DNA of 64,000 nt, from positions 124,001 through 188,000 of the forward strand of contig NZ_WNXQ01000003.1 of the NCBI RefSeq assembly GCF_009789075.1, written 5' to 3'. Positions within the stretch are counted from its first letter, which is position 1; every line of letters begins with the position of its first letter. The position numbers were made by a program, and so were the translations under genes. Below the pieces are notes generated by a model that worked only from the letters and a program-made list of their open reading frames with translations, was not told the DNA's origin and made no database searches. Below are positions 15,874-26,091 of the stretch, one piece after another. This DNA is from Pseudooceanicola pacificus. Its GTDB lineage: Bacteria > Pseudomonadota > Alphaproteobacteria > Rhodobacterales > Rhodobacteraceae.

Positions 15874-17352
15874 ATGAAAACAACAACGAATTCCACGTTC
15901 CAAAACATGTCACGGCGCGGGTTTGTCAAGTCCGCCTCTGTCGCGGGCCTGTTGACCTCGGTCATGCCATTTGGCGCCGCATCCCTGGCGAGAGCCCAAA
16001 CACCTGGCAACACAGGAGCCCCGGGTATTCGTACCGTTATTCGCGGCGGCACCATCCTGTCGATGGATCCGGCAGTCGGAGATTTCGAACGTGCGGATAT
16101 CCTGATCGAGGGCAGCAAGATTCTTGAGATTGCGCCGCAGATCGAGGCCGGCGATGCCATCGTGGTCGAGGCTCAGGGCAAGATTGTTATTCCGGGTTTC
16201 ATAGACACCCACCATCATCTTTATGAAACGGCATTGCGGGCAACCCTGCCGGATGCGATCCTTCGCGACGACGGCCAGCCGGAAAACTCTCTCAACTACA
16301 TCAATTTCGTCCTGGCACAGGTCGGCCCGAAATACACAGCCGAAGATGTGATGATCAATGACCTCTTCGGCTCCCTCAGCCAGCTCGACGCCGGCGTGAC
16401 AACGGTACAGGATATTTCTCAAATTCACTTCACGCCGGACCATACCGACGCCGCGTTCGAGGCTTTCGCCCGGTCCGGGCAACGTGTCTCGGTTGGATAT
16501 TTCAGCGGCACTCCCGAAGGCGCGCGGCGCGCCGCCAAGGCCTATGGCAGTTCGGGCGAGGGCCTGCGCAATTTGACGATGGGGGGTGACATGTACCTGC
16601 CCGATTTCAGAGAGAATTGGGCGCTGGCGCGTGAGCTGGGGCTTCGCATCGCGGCACATGTCGTCGGCTCCGACTCGACGCGGGACCGGATGAAAGCCTT
16701 TGCCGACGAAGGTGTTTTTGGACCTGACGCGGTGCTTATCCATATGACCGGGATGACAGACGCGATCTGGGACGCGGTTCACAATTCCGGCGCCCGGGTC
16801 TCGCTGTCTGTACCGATCGAAATGACCATGCGGCACGGTATGCCGCCGATCCAGAAAATGCTCGACCTGGGTATGAAGCCGTCGCTGTCAACGGATGTGG
16901 AAACCACGATGACGGCGGACCTGTTCAGCCAGATGCGCGGCGCGATGACCTTGCAGCGTGCTTTTGCAAACGAGGCGGTGATAGAAGGCCGGAAAACCCC
17001 GGAAGAGGTGCGCTTGCTGACAGCCCGCGATGTGCTGGAGTTCGCGACCATCGTCGGGGCCACGGCTTTGGGCATGGACCACAAGACCGGTTCGCTCACG
17101 CCCGGCAAGGAGGCCGACATCGTCTTGCTTGACGCCGAGGCGATTAACACCGCGCCGCTGAACAATGCGGCCGGATCTGTCGTGGCCCTGATGGACCGGA
17201 GCAACGTGGATACGGTTTTTGTGGCCGGAAAACTGCGGAAATGGCAAGGTCAATTGCTGGATGCCGATGTGCCGAAACTCCGCGAAGAACTGGTTGCCTC
17301 GCGCGATCGTCTTTTTGCGGCTGCGCAGGTCGAAATGGATATGTTCCGGTAA
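15874..17352 (+). CDS. Tat-exported amidohydrolase-family metal-dependent hydrolase
   Basis: This 492-residue protein starts with a twin-arginine signal (SRRGFVK at residues 13-19, then a hydrophobic stretch and ARAQTPG), so it should be exported folded to the periplasm. The mature part is a TRZ/ATZ-type amidohydrolase: IDTHHHLYE (His113, His115) binds metal, further histidines are in RIAAHVVGS and LIHMTGM, and SLSTDVETTMT holds the catalytic Asp. Relatives deaminate or dechlorinate ring compounds such as guanine, chlorohydrolase or hydantoin-like substrates. Export is unusual for this branch, which is mostly cytoplasmic. It is divergent from an AraC regulator and ends before two hairpins. 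GAGGAG precedes the start. Confidence 0.9.
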   Translation: MKTTTNSTFQNMSRRGFVKSASVAGLLTSVMPFGAASLARAQTPGNTGAPGIRTVIRGGTILSMDPAVGDFERADILIEGSKILEIAPQIEAGDAIVVEAQGKIVIPGFIDTHHHLYETALRATLPDAILRDDGQPENSLNYINFVLAQVGPKYTAEDVMINDLFGSLSQLDAGVTTVQDISQIHFTPDHTDAAFEAFARSGQRVSVGYFSGTPEGARRAAKAYGSSGEGLRNLTMGGDMYLPDFRENWALARELGLRIAAHVVGSDSTRDRMKAFADEGVFGPDAVLIHMTGMTDAIWDAVHNSGARVSLSVPIEMTMRHGMPPIQKMLDLGMKPSLSTDVETTMTADLFSQMRGAMTLQRAFANEAVIEGRKTPEEVRLLTARDVLEFATIVGATALGMDHKTGSLTPGKEADIVLLDAEAINTAPLNNAAGSVVALMDRSNVDTVFVAGKLRKWQGQLLDADVPKLREELVASRDRLFAAAQVEMDMFR

Positions 17353-17362
17353 TATCGATTGG

Positions 17363-17404
17363 GGCACCAATCCGGCCCGGAATGTATTCAGCCGGATTGG
17401 TGCC
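17363..17404. terminator. 14-bp perfect stem-loop after the amidohydrolase gene
   Basis: GGCACCAATCCGGC at 17363-17376 is exactly mirrored at 17391-17404 around a 14-nt loop, starting 10 nt after the stop codon. No T-run follows directly, so it may act with the next hairpin or as a 3'-end stabiliser. Confidence 0.65.
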
Positions 17405-17427
17405 TGCATTGCTCCCCGACACTGAAT

Positions 17428-17455
17428 CGCCCCTTGCGGGGCGGTTCCCCTTTTT
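17428..17455 (+). terminator. Intrinsic terminator candidate
   Basis: CGCCCC at 17428-17433 pairs with GGGGCG at 17438-17443 around a TTGC loop, and GTTCCCCTTTTT follows. This is a likely transcription stop for the amidohydrolase gene. The rest of the gap to 17822 (about 370 bp) shows no gene or other structure that I can support. Confidence 0.65.
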
Positions 17456-17822
17456 GCGCGGACCGGGTGCAGAATCTACGTGGCCATTCTCGGTCTCTGC
17501 TGGGGGCATTCACCGCTGCCGGTATCGGGGCGCTCGGTGCTGCAGGATCAAATCCATTGGGTGGCAATCTGCAGGACCTCCCCGGTGCTTCCGAAAATGG
17601 AGGGGGTCGGCCATTCATGCCGGATCGCCCGGTGGCAGGGCTCGACACGGGTGTTTTGCCGGGGCTTGCCGGGTCGGGTATCGGTCCCCGGCCGCATCCC
17701 GCTCCGCGCGCCTGACACGGGCGTATTCCGGCTGTCGTCGCCCCTGACCGCCTTGGCGGCAGCGTGTCATTCGGAGACCCGGTTCAACGCCCGGGCGATG
17801 CTGGCAGGCCGCGCAAGACCCC

Positions 17823-19130
17823 TCAGATATCCAGCGTCGTCGCCCGCTCCCATGCCGAAAAATGGGCCATGTAGCTGTCCCATTCCCGGCGTTTGAGCTT
17901 GGCGAAGGCGGCCGAGAACCCGGCCCCGAGCGCCCCGGTCAGCACCTTGTCCGCCTCGAAGGCGCGGATCGCGTCCAGCAGGTTCAGCGGCAAGCGGGGC
18001 GCATCCTTCACCCTGTGCCCCTCGGCGTACATGTCGATGTCCAGCCGCGGGCCCGGGTCGGCTCCGGTCGCGATCCCCGACAGCCCCGCCGCGATGATCG
18101 CCGCCTGCAGTAGATAGGGATTGGCCGCCCCGTCGGGCAGGCGCAGTTCGAACCGCCCCGGCCCGGGAACGCGCACCATGTGGGTGCGGTTGTTGCCGCT
18201 CCAGGTCACCGTGTTCGGCGCCCAGGTCGCGCCCGAGGCCGTCACCGGCGCGTTGATCCGCTTGTAGGAATTCACCACCGGGTTGGTCAGGGCGGTCATC
18301 CCCTGCGCATGGGCGATGATCCCGCCGAGAAAGGCCATGCCCTGCGCCGACAGGCCCAGCTCGTCGTCCGCGTCGGCAAAGACGTTGACCTTGCCCTTGC
18401 TGTCCCAGACCGAGATATGGGCGTGGCAGCCATTGCCCGTCAGCCGGGCCAGCGGCTTGGGCATGAAGGTGGCCCTAAGCCCGTGCGCCTCTGCCACCGA
18501 CTTGACCATGAACTTGAAGAAGGAATGCCGGTCCGCCGTCACCAGCGCATCGGCGAAATCCCAGTTCATCTCGAACTGCCCGTTCGCATCCTCGTGGTCG
18601 TTCTGGTAGGGGCCCCAGCCGAGGTCGAGCATGTAATCGCAGATCTCGGAAATCACGTCATAGCGCCGCATCAGCGCCTGCTGATCGTAGCAGGGCTTTT
18701 CCGCCGTATCGAAGACGTCCGAGATGTCCGACCCGTCGGCCTCCAGCAGGAAGAATTCGCATTCCACCCCGGTCTTGACCCGCAGCCCCTGCGCCGCCGC
18801 GTCATCCACCAGCTTGCGCAGCACGTTGCGCGGGGCCTGTTCGACCTCCTCGCCGTTCATCGTGCAATTGGCGGCAACCCAGGCGACCTCGGGCTTCCAC
18901 GGCAGCTGCACCACCGAGGCCGGGTCAGGCACGGCCAGCACATCGGCATCGGCGGGCGTCATGTCCAGCCAGGTGGCAAAACCGGCAAACCCCGCGCCGT
19001 CCTCCTGCATGCCCGCGATGGCCTGTGCGGGCACCAGCTTGGCCCGCTGCCCGCCAAACAGGTCGGTGTAGGAGATCATGAAATATCTGACCCTCCGTTC
19101 CGCCGCAAAGGCTGCCAGATCCGTCACCAT
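17823..19130 (-). CDS. glnT: Type III glutamine synthetase-like enzyme (GlnT-type)
   Basis: This 435-residue ATP-grasp-like ligase of the glutamine synthetase fold would join ammonia or an amine to glutamate. Family elements are visible in order: FMISYTDLFGGQRAKLVP at the N-terminus, the metal-binding VECEFFLLE, NGQFEMNWDFADAL, the FMPKPLARLTGNGCHAHISVW signature of metal and ATP binding, and NRTHMVRVPGPGRFELRLPDGAANPYL. Length and motifs match the GlnT type III group found in rhizobia and roseobacters. Some relatives make gamma-glutamyl-amines such as N-methylglutamate or gamma-glutamyl-methylamide, so the amine acceptor is uncertain. It stands alone, with 455 bp upstream before prpE. Confidence 0.88.
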   Translation of the reverse strand: MVTDLAAFAAERRVRYFMISYTDLFGGQRAKLVPAQAIAGMQEDGAGFAGFATWLDMTPADADVLAVPDPASVVQLPWKPEVAWVAANCTMNGEEVEQAPRNVLRKLVDDAAAQGLRVKTGVECEFFLLEADGSDISDVFDTAEKPCYDQQALMRRYDVISEICDYMLDLGWGPYQNDHEDANGQFEMNWDFADALVTADRHSFFKFMVKSVAEAHGLRATFMPKPLARLTGNGCHAHISVWDSKGKVNVFADADDELGLSAQGMAFLGGIIAHAQGMTALTNPVVNSYKRINAPVTASGATWAPNTVTWSGNNRTHMVRVPGPGRFELRLPDGAANPYLLQAAIIAAGLSGIATGADPGPRLDIDMYAEGHRVKDAPRLPLNLLDAIRAFEADKVLTGALGAGFSAAFAKLKRREWDSYMAHFSAWERATTLDI

Positions 19131-19584
19131 GCCTTGGTCTCCCTCTTCCAGTCTGTCGTCCGGGTTCAGTGGCCCGGCCCCGTTGCCCTCCCGTGCCCGT
19201 CAGGGGCATGGAGGTGCCATCGCAGCATCGACATGGCCGCAGGGGCCCGGGGCGCTGCCGGGCTCTGGCCGCAGGCCGGGACGATGGTCTGCGCAGCCGA
19301 ATGTCTTTGCCGGCGCGCGGATGCGCAAGCGCCGCCGGTGCCGCAACTGGCCCCCGGGCGTGACCCGTGCCGCATCCGGCGGCGCGATAGGCTAAGCCTG
19401 GGTCACTTGATGGGGGTGTCCAGGGCAACGCGGGCCGCGCCGGGGGCCGCTTGGCGCGCGCAGAGCCGGTCATGCCGTCACTGGCACGGGCGTTCCGGGG
19501 ATCGATTCCCCGCCCGGGGCTGCCCCCGGGCCGGGTGTCCAACCGCCCGCTGCGCATCGCCACGGGCGGCGCCGCAGAGCGCGA
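19131..19584. other. 454-bp very GC-rich gap without recognisable gene
   Basis: It lies between the start of the glutamine synthetase-like gene and the stop of prpE, both on the minus strand. It must hold the promoter of the former, but no clear -35/-10 pair or operator stands out. All open frames here look like chance frames in GC-rich DNA. Confidence 0.5.
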
Positions 19585-21483
19585 TCAGGCGGTTTCCCTG
19601 GCCAGCCCCACGGTCTGCAGGGCGGTGCGAATCTCGTCGAGGATGACCGGGTCGTCGATGGTGGCCGGCATCTTGAAGGCCTCGCCATCCGCGATCTTGA
19701 CCATCGTTGCCCGCAGGATCTTGCCCGAGCGGGTCTTGGGCAGGCGGTCCACCACCACGGCCAGCTTGAAGGCGGCCACCGGCCCGATCTGGTCGCGCAC
19801 CATGGCCACGCATTCGCGGGTGATCTCGTCATGGGCGCGGTTCACGCCCTTGGTAAGGCAGACGAATCCCACCGGCATCTGGCCCTTCAGCGGGTCCGAC
19901 ACGCCGATCACGGCGGTTTCGGCCACGTCTGGGTGATTGGCCAGCACCTCCTCCATCGCGCCGGTCGACAGGCGGTGCCCGGCGACGTTGATCACGTCAT
20001 CGGTGCGGGCCATGATCCAGAGGTATCCGTCCTCGTCGATCATCCCGGCATCGCCGGTTTCGTAAAAGCCGGGGAAATGGTCCAGGTAGGACTTGCGGAA
20101 CCGCGCCTCGGCATTCCACAGGCCCGGCAGGGTGCCCGGGGGCAGGGGCAGCTTGACCGCGATGGCGCCAAGCTCGCCCGGCTTCACCGGATGGCCTGCC
20201 TCGTCCAGCACCTGCACGTCATATCCGGGCATGGCGACCGAGGGCGAGCCGACCTTGACGTCCAGCAGTTCCACCCCGACCGGGTTCGCGGCGATGGGCC
20301 AGCCGGTTTCCGTCTGCCACCAGTGGTCGATGATCGGCTTGTCCAGCATCCGCTGCGCCCAGTGGATCGTGTCCGGGTCGGCGCGCTCGCCCGCCAGGTA
20401 GACCGTCTCCAGCGCGCTCAGATCGTAGGTCTTGAGCAGCAGCCCGTCCGGATCCTCGCGCTTCACCGCGCGAAAGGCGGTCGGCGCGGTGAAGAAGCTG
20501 CGCACCTTGTGATCCTGCATCACCCGCCAGAAGGTCCCGGCGTCGGGGGTTCCCACGGGCTTGCCCTCGAACACGATGGTGGTGTTGCCATGCACCAGCG
20601 GCGCGTAGCAGATGTAGCTGTGCCCCACGACCCAGCCGACATCCGAGGCGGCCCAGAACACATCGCCCGGATCGACGTTATAGACGTTCTTCATCGACCA
20701 GTTCAGCGCGACGAGGTGCCCGGCGGTGGGACGCACCACGCCCTTGGGCTGCCCCGTCGTGCCCGAGGTGTAAAGGATATAGGCCGGATGATTGCCCTCG
20801 ACCGGGACGCACTCCGCCGGCGCGACGCCGTACTGGAAGGCGTGCCAGTCGTAATCGCGGCCCTCGATCAGCCTGGCGACCTCCTGCTCGCGCTGGAAGA
20901 TCACGCAGAATTCGGGCTTGTGGGCGGATTGTTCGATGGCGGCGTCCAGCAGGGGCTTGTACTGCACCACGCGCCCCGGTTCGATCCCGCAGGACCCCGC
21001 GATGATCGCCTTGGGCTGCGCGTCGTCGATCCGCACCGCCAGCTCATGCGCGGCAAAGCCGCCGAAGACGACGGAATGGATCGCGCCGAGCCGGGCACAG
21101 GCCAGCATCGCCTCCAGCGCCTGCGGCACCATCGGCATGTAGATGATCACCCGGTCGCCCTTTTCCACGCCGCGCGCCCTGAGCGCCCCGGCCAGCAGCG
21201 CGACCCGGTTGCGCAGTTCGGCATAGGTGATCTTTTGCACCGTGCCGGTGACCGGGCTGTCGTGGATGATGGCGACCTGCGATCCGCGCCCGGCCTCGAC
21301 ATGGCGGTCCACCGCGTTCCAGCAGCCGTTCAGCTTGCCGTCCACGAACCATTCGTAGAGCGGTGCAGTCTCGTCGAACAGGGCCTTTGACGGTTTCTCG
21401 ACCCAGTCGATCGCCTCGGCCTGCTGCATCCAGAAGGCATCCGGGTCCGACTTCCATGACTGGTAGACGTCAGCATAGCTCAT
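19585..21483 (-). CDS. prpE: Propionyl-CoA synthetase
   Basis: This 632-residue acetyl-CoA synthetase-type enzyme activates propionate to propionyl-CoA through an acyl-AMP. It opens with MSYADVYQSWKSDPDAFW, the usual PrpE start, and carries the AMP-binding signature ILYTSGTTGQPKGVVRP, the DHWWQTETG adenylate motif, FYETGDAG, and the catalytic TRSGKILRA lysine (about Lys588). The start at 21483 has GGAGG 9 nt upstream; longer frames are not family-like. It lies downstream of maeB on the same strand with 421 bp between, which includes an AT-rich patch with a dyad that may be its operator. Propionate use needs carboxylation genes located elsewhere. Confidence 0.93.
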   Translation of the reverse strand: MSYADVYQSWKSDPDAFWMQQAEAIDWVEKPSKALFDETAPLYEWFVDGKLNGCWNAVDRHVEAGRGSQVAIIHDSPVTGTVQKITYAELRNRVALLAGALRARGVEKGDRVIIYMPMVPQALEAMLACARLGAIHSVVFGGFAAHELAVRIDDAQPKAIIAGSCGIEPGRVVQYKPLLDAAIEQSAHKPEFCVIFQREQEVARLIEGRDYDWHAFQYGVAPAECVPVEGNHPAYILYTSGTTGQPKGVVRPTAGHLVALNWSMKNVYNVDPGDVFWAASDVGWVVGHSYICYAPLVHGNTTIVFEGKPVGTPDAGTFWRVMQDHKVRSFFTAPTAFRAVKREDPDGLLLKTYDLSALETVYLAGERADPDTIHWAQRMLDKPIIDHWWQTETGWPIAANPVGVELLDVKVGSPSVAMPGYDVQVLDEAGHPVKPGELGAIAVKLPLPPGTLPGLWNAEARFRKSYLDHFPGFYETGDAGMIDEDGYLWIMARTDDVINVAGHRLSTGAMEEVLANHPDVAETAVIGVSDPLKGQMPVGFVCLTKGVNRAHDEITRECVAMVRDQIGPVAAFKLAVVVDRLPKTRSGKILRATMVKIADGEAFKMPATIDDPVILDEIRTALQTVGLARETA

Positions 21484-21620
21484 CCGCGTTATCCTCCATC
21501 CCGCGTGGTCGCCCATTTGCATCGTGTTAGCGGGGTCCGGCCCGGTCGCGCAAGCGGTGGCAGTGCCCGCAGCTGCGGCGAATTGCGCTAACATCGGCTT
21601 TTCCCAGGGGGAGGTTAAGC

Positions 21621-21643
21621 AATTTACATTTATTGCAAACGTT
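21621..21643. promoter_or_regulatory. Dyad in AT-rich patch upstream of prpE
   Basis: GCAAT (21621-21625) and ATTGC (21634-21638) form an inverted repeat that runs into TTGCAAACG. The surrounding 60 bp are AT-rich in an otherwise GC-rich 421-bp gap (21484-21904) where nothing else stands out. TTTGC/GCAAA elements are known for short-chain acyl-CoA-responsive regulators controlling propionate genes; this link is inference. Confidence 0.35.
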
Positions 21644-21904
21644 GGAAAATTTCTTGACGCGCTTCGCCTGGTTCCGGCCCCGGGCAGGGGGCTGCCGCCT
21701 CCGGCGCTGCAGTGCAGGCTGTACAGGAAAACCGCACGGCACTGGCGCCGGGCGTCCGGTCGGGACGCCACCGCGACGGTCCGGACCCAGGGTTGCGGGA
21801 ACTAAACGGCAAGACAGCCGGGCCGTCGAAACCCGGCGCGGCGCGGGACGGCCGGGGGAGGGGCCGCGCCGCCGTTCCCGCGAACAGCGGCGCCGGCCTG
21901 CGGC

Positions 21905-24184
21905 CTAGCCGTAATGCGCCACCGGCGTGCCCGCGATGGCGGCCATGTTCAGCAGCCCGCGCGTGGTGATCGCGTTCGACACGATATGCGCCTTGTTGCC
22001 CATCCCCATCAGGATCGGCCCGACCTCCAGCCCGTTGGCCTTGATCCTGAGGATGTTGCGCACGCCCGAGGCGGCGTCGGCATGGGCAAAGATCAGCACA
22101 TTGGCCGCGCCTTCCATGCGGTTGCCCGGGAAGATGCGCTCGCGCAGCGGGGAATCCAGCGCGGTGTCGATGTTCATCTCGCCCTCGTAGCAGAAGTCGC
22201 GCGGAGCACTGTCGAGGATCGCCATCGCATCGCGCAGGCGGCGGGCGGTTTCGGTGTCCTGGTTGCCGAACTGCGAGCGGCCGATCAGCGCCACATTGGG
22301 CATCAGGCCAAAGCGTTTCACATGCCGCGCGGCGCCGATGGCGGCCTCGGCGATCTGTTCGGGCGTCGGGTCCGAATAGACATGCGTGTCGGCAAGGAAG
22401 AGAGGGCCGTCCTCCAGGATCATCAGCGACAGGGCGCCATGCGGGTGCATCTTGGGCGAGCCGAGCACCTGGGTGACATAGTTCAGATGCCAGCGGTATT
22501 CGCCGAAGGTGCCGCAGATCATGCTGTCGGCCTCTTCGCGGTGGACCATGACCGCGCCGATGGCGGTGGTGTTGGTGCGCATGATCGCCTTGGCCAGGTC
22601 GGGCGTCACGCCGCGCCGGGCCATCAGCTCGTGATACGTGCCCCAGTAGTCGCGGTAGCGGGGGTCGTTCTCGGGGTTCACGACCGAGAAATCGACGCCG
22701 GGGCGGATCGTCAGCCCGGCGCGTTCGCAGCGTGCCTCGATCACATCGGGGCGGCCGATCAGGATCGGCTGCTCGGTGGTTTCCTCAAGGATCGCCTGGG
22801 CGGCGCGCAGCACGCGCTCGTCCTCGCCCTCGCAATAGACGATCTTGCGCGAGGCGGTGGCGGCGGCCTCGAACACCGGGCGCATCAGCAGCGCCGATTT
22901 GAAGACCGAGCTGTTGAGTTTCTGCCGGTAGGCCACGAAATCGTCGATCGGCCGGGTGGCCGCGCCGCTTTCCATCGCGGCCTTGGCCACGGCGGTCGAC
23001 ACCACGCCCGACAGGCGCGGGTCGAAGGGCTTGGGGATCAGGTAGTCGGCGCCGAATGTCAGCTGTTCGCCCTGATAGGCGGCGGCGGCCTCGGCGCTGG
23101 TGGTGGCGCGGGCCAGCGCGGCGATCCCCTCGATGCAGGCGATCTGCATCTGGTCGTTGATCTCGGTCGCGCCCACATCCAGCGCACCGCGGAAGATGAA
23201 GGGGAAACACAGGACGTTGTTCACCTGGTTCGGGAAATCCGACCGCCCGGTGGCGATGATCGCATCGGGGGCGACGGCGCGCGCCTCGTCCGGCATGATC
23301 TCGGGATTGGGGTTGGCCAGGGCAAAGATGATCGGCCGTTTTGCCATCTTGGCGACCATCTCGGGCTTCAGAACATTTGGCCCCGAGAGGCCCAGGAACA
23401 GATCCGCGCCCTCGATCACATCGTCCAGTTTGCGCTTGTCCGAGGGCTGGGCATAGAACGCCTTCTGCGGGTTCATGTCGACCTCGCGGCCCTCGTACAC
23501 CAGCCCGTGGATGTCGCAGAGCCAGACGTTTTCCTGCTTCACCCCCAGCTTGAGCAGCATGTTCAGGCAGGCGATGCCCGCCGCCCCGCCGCCGGTGCTG
23601 ACGATCTTGATATCCTCGAACCGCTTGCCCGCGACCCGCAGCGCATTGGTCGCCGCCGCGCCCACCACGATGGCGGTGCCGTGCTGGTCGTCGTGGAAGA
23701 CCGGGATGTTCATCCGCTCGCGGCAGAGCTTTTCCACCACGAAGCAGTCGGGCGCCTTGATGTCCTCAAGGTTGATCGCGCCAAAGGTCGGCTCCAGCGC
23801 GCAGACGATATCGGCCAGCTTTTCCGGGTCGCTCTCGTTCAGCTCGATATCGAAACAGTCGATCCCGGCGAATTTCTTGAACAGGACCGCCTTGCCCTCC
23901 ATCACCGGCTTCGAAGCCAGCGCGCCGATATTGCCCAGCCCCAGCACCGCGGTGCCATTGGACACCACCGCCACAAGGTTGCCGCGCGCGGTGTAGCGGC
24001 TGGCATTGGCCGGATCGGCCACGATCTCCAGGCAGGCCTCGGCCACCCCGGGGGAATAGGCCAGACTCAGGTCGCGGCCATTGGCCAGCGGCTTGGTGGC
24101 CCTGATCTCCAGCTTCCCGGGCTTCTGGTTCTCGTGATAGGCCAGTGCGGCCTGCCGCAGCGTGTCGTTGGTCGTGTTCGACAT
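21905..24184 (-). CDS. maeB: NADP-dependent malic enzyme with C-terminal phosphotransacetylase-like domain
   Basis: This 759-residue enzyme converts malate to pyruvate and CO2 with NADP reduction. The N-terminal half shows malic enzyme motifs: [11 protein letters not shown], the tyrosine/lysine active-site region at [26 protein letters not shown], the metal site at [11 protein letters not shown], and the nucleotide motif [13 protein letters not shown]. Residues from about 430 are a phosphotransacetylase-like domain ([28 protein letters not shown]) which in MaeB proteins is regulatory and binds acetyl-CoA rather than catalytic. Length matches MaeB. It is divergent from the nucleoside salvage operon across 205 bp. 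Confidence 0.96.
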   Translation of the reverse strand: MSNTTNDTLRQAALAYHENQKPGKLEIRATKPLANGRDLSLAYSPGVAEACLEIVADPANASRYTARGNLVAVVSNGTAVLGLGNIGALASKPVMEGKAVLFKKFAGIDCFDIELNESDPEKLADIVCALEPTFGAINLEDIKAPDCFVVEKLCRERMNIPVFHDDQHGTAIVVGAAATNALRVAGKRFEDIKIVSTGGGAAGIACLNMLLKLGVKQENVWLCDIHGLVYEGREVDMNPQKAFYAQPSDKRKLDDVIEGADLFLGLSGPNVLKPEMVAKMAKRPIIFALANPNPEIMPDEARAVAPDAIIATGRSDFPNQVNNVLCFPFIFRGALDVGATEINDQMQIACIEGIAALARATTSAEAAAAYQGEQLTFGADYLIPKPFDPRLSGVVSTAVAKAAMESGAATRPIDDFVAYRQKLNSSVFKSALLMRPVFEAAATASRKIVYCEGEDERVLRAAQAILEETTEQPILIGRPDVIEARCERAGLTIRPGVDFSVVNPENDPRYRDYWGTYHELMARRGVTPDLAKAIMRTNTTAIGAVMVHREEADSMICGTFGEYRWHLNYVTQVLGSPKMHPHGALSLMILEDGPLFLADTHVYSDPTPEQIAEAAIGAARHVKRFGLMPNVALIGRSQFGNQDTETARRLRDAMAILDSAPRDFCYEGEMNIDTALDSPLRERIFPGNRMEGAANVLIFAHADAASGVRNILRIKANGLEVGPILMGMGNKAHIVSNAITTRGLLNMAAIAGTPVAHYG

Positions 24185-24212
24185 CGGCCGATGCCTCCCC
24201 TCAAATCATTTG

Positions 24213-24226
24213 GTTTAGCGTTAAAC
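24213..24226. promoter_or_regulatory. Small dyad in the maeB/cdd divergent gap
   Basis: GTTTA-GCGT-TAAAC at 24213-24226 is a perfect 5-bp inverted repeat in a short AT-rich patch 29 bp upstream of the maeB start. It could be part of the maeB promoter or an operator; the evidence is position and symmetry only. Confidence 0.25.
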
Positions 24227-24389
24227 TATTTTTCCGCGCGCTGGAAGGCGGCGCGTGCAAAGCTTGTCTAACACGGCGCGCCGGAAATCCGCACGACGCT
24301 TTGACGTCGGGTGCGGGCCGTCGCTGCGGGCTTGAAACTCGGGCGCGCGGGGACGATGCTGCGGGATACGCCAGAGGGGGACCGACGTC

Positions 24390-24782
24390 ATGGACCTGTT
24401 GCAAGCCGCCACCGCCGTGCGCGAAAACGCCTATGTGCCCTATTCGCGGTTCAAGGTCGGGGCCGCCGTGCGCGGCGCCTCGGGCGCGATCTACGCGGGC
24501 TGCAATGTCGAGAACGTGGCCTATCCCGAAGGCACCTGCGCCGAGGCCGGGGCCATTGCCGCCATGGTCGCCGCCGGGGAAACCCGCCTGACCGAGGTCG
24601 CCGTGATCGCCGACAGCCCGGCGCCCGTGCCGCCTTGCGGCGGCTGCCGGCAGAAACTGGTGGAATTCGGCGGCGGGGACGCGGTGTTGACGATGTACAC
24701 CACCGACGGCGCCAGCCAGTCGATGACCTTTGCCGAGCTGCTGCCGGGCCGGTTCGACGCCAGCCACATGGACCGCGCCTGA
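24390..24782 (+). CDS. cdd: Cytidine deaminase
   Basis: This 130-residue enzyme deaminates cytidine and deoxycytidine to uridine forms. It is of the small tetrameric type with three zinc cysteines: Cys50 and the catalytic Glu52 in GTCAEAGA, and Cys83/Cys86 in PPCGGCRQK. The substrate-binding segment CNVENVAYPEG (residues 38-48) is clear. It is the first gene of a five-gene salvage operon, followed after 4 bp by deoA. Confidence 0.95.
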   Translation: MDLLQAATAVRENAYVPYSRFKVGAAVRGASGAIYAGCNVENVAYPEGTCAEAGAIAAMVAAGETRLTEVAVIADSPAPVPPCGGCRQKLVEFGGGDAVLTMYTTDGASQSMTFAELLPGRFDASHMDRA

Positions 24783-24786
24783 TCCG

Positions 24787-26091
24787 ATGAATGCCCGCAG
24801 GATCATCGCCCGGCTGCGCGACGGCGCGACGCCATCCTCCGAGGAACTCGGCTGGTTCGCCCGGGGCCTGGCGGATCAGACGGTGACCGACGCCCAGGCG
24901 GGGGCCTTTGCCATGGCGGCCCTGCTGAACGGGCTCAGCGAACAGGGCCGAGTCGCCCTGACGCTGGCCATGCGCGACAGCGGGCGGACATTGGCCTGGG
25001 ACCTCGGCGGCCCGGTGCTCGACAAACATTCGACCGGCGGGGTGGGCGACTGCGTGTCGCTGGTCCTGGCCCCGGCGCTGGCGGCCTGCGGGGCCTATGT
25101 GCCGATGATCTCGGGCCGGGGGCTGGGCCACACCGGCGGAACGCTCGACAAGATGGAGGCGATTCCCGGCGTCACCACCGCGCTGGACGAAGCCCGGTTT
25201 CGCGCCGTGGTGGAACGCGCCGGCTGCGCCATCGTCTCGGCCACCGCCGATATCGCGCCGGCCGACCGCAGGCTTTATGCCGTGCGCGACGTGACGGCGA
25301 CGGTGGAAAGCATGGACCTGATCACCGCCTCGATCCTGTCCAAGAAGCTGGCGGCGGGGCTCGACGGGCTGGTGCTGGACGTCAAGACCGGCTCGGGCGC
25401 CTTCATGAAGTCCGAGGCCGAGGCCAAGTCGCTGGCCGAGGCGCTCGTCTCGACCGCCAATGCCGCCGGCTGCCCGACCTCGGCGGTGCTGACCGACATG
25501 AACCAGCCGCTTGCCCCCGCGCTTGGCAACGCGCTGGAGGTGGCCGAGGCGATGCGCGTGCTGACCGGCGAGGCTTCGGGCCCGCTGGCGGGGATCTGCG
25601 TGACCCTGGGCGGGGTGCTGCTGGCAAACGGCGGCCTGGCGGCGGATGCCGGGGCGGGGGAGGCGGCGATCGCGCAGGCCATCGCCTCGGGCGCGGCGGC
25701 AGAGCGGTTTGGCCTGATGGTCGCGGCCATGGGCGGCCCGGTGCAATTTGTCGAGACATGGGCCCGCTTCCTGCCCGAGGCCACCGTGATCCGCGAGATC
25801 GCCGCGCCCGAGGCGGGGTTTGTTGCGGGCTTCGACGGCGAGGCGCTTGGCCTGGCGGTGGTGGACCTCGGCGGCGGGCGGCAGGTGGAGGGCGACGTGA
25901 TCGACCCGGCGGTCGGCCTGTCGGACATCCTGCCGCTTGGCACCCGGGTCGAAAAGGGCCAGCCCCTGGCGCGCGTCCATGCCTCGCGGATCGAGGCGGC
26001 GGACAAGGCGGCGCGGGCGGTGCTGGCGGCGGTGAACATCGCAGGCACCGCGCCGCAGGTGCCCGCGCTGATCCGCGAAAGGATCGACTGA
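24787..26091 (+). CDS. deoA: Thymidine phosphorylase
   Basis: This 434-residue enzyme splits thymidine or deoxyuridine with phosphate into base and deoxyribose 1-phosphate. The phosphate-binding signature [19 protein letters not shown] and the following [20 protein letters not shown] are textbook for DeoA. The ATG at 24787 is 4 bp after cdd and its stop overlaps the deoB start by 1 bp (TGATG). Its product is used by the next gene, phosphopentomutase. Confidence 0.96.
   Translation: MNARRIIARLRDGATPSSEELGWFARGLADQTVTDAQAGAFAMAALLNGLSEQGRVALTLAMRDSGRTLAWDLGGPVLDKHSTGGVGDCVSLVLAPALAACGAYVPMISGRGLGHTGGTLDKMEAIPGVTTALDEARFRAVVERAGCAIVSATADIAPADRRLYAVRDVTATVESMDLITASILSKKLAAGLDGLVLDVKTGSGAFMKSEAEAKSLAEALVSTANAAGCPTSAVLTDMNQPLAPALGNALEVAEAMRVLTGEASGPLAGICVTLGGVLLANGGLAADAGAGEAAIAQAIASGAAAERFGLMVAAMGGPVQFVETWARFLPEATVIREIAAPEAGFVAGFDGEALGLAVVDLGGGRQVEGDVIDPAVGLSDILPLGTRVEKGQPLARVHASRIEAADKAARAVLAAVNIAGTAPQVPALIRERID

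Noticed and set aside
21914..24271. 785-codon open frame on the plus strand opposite maeB
   Set aside because: It mirrors maeB codon for codon, has no ribosome binding site, and its product is a low-complexity Gly/His/Arg/Ala-rich sequence typical of antisense frames in GC-rich genes.
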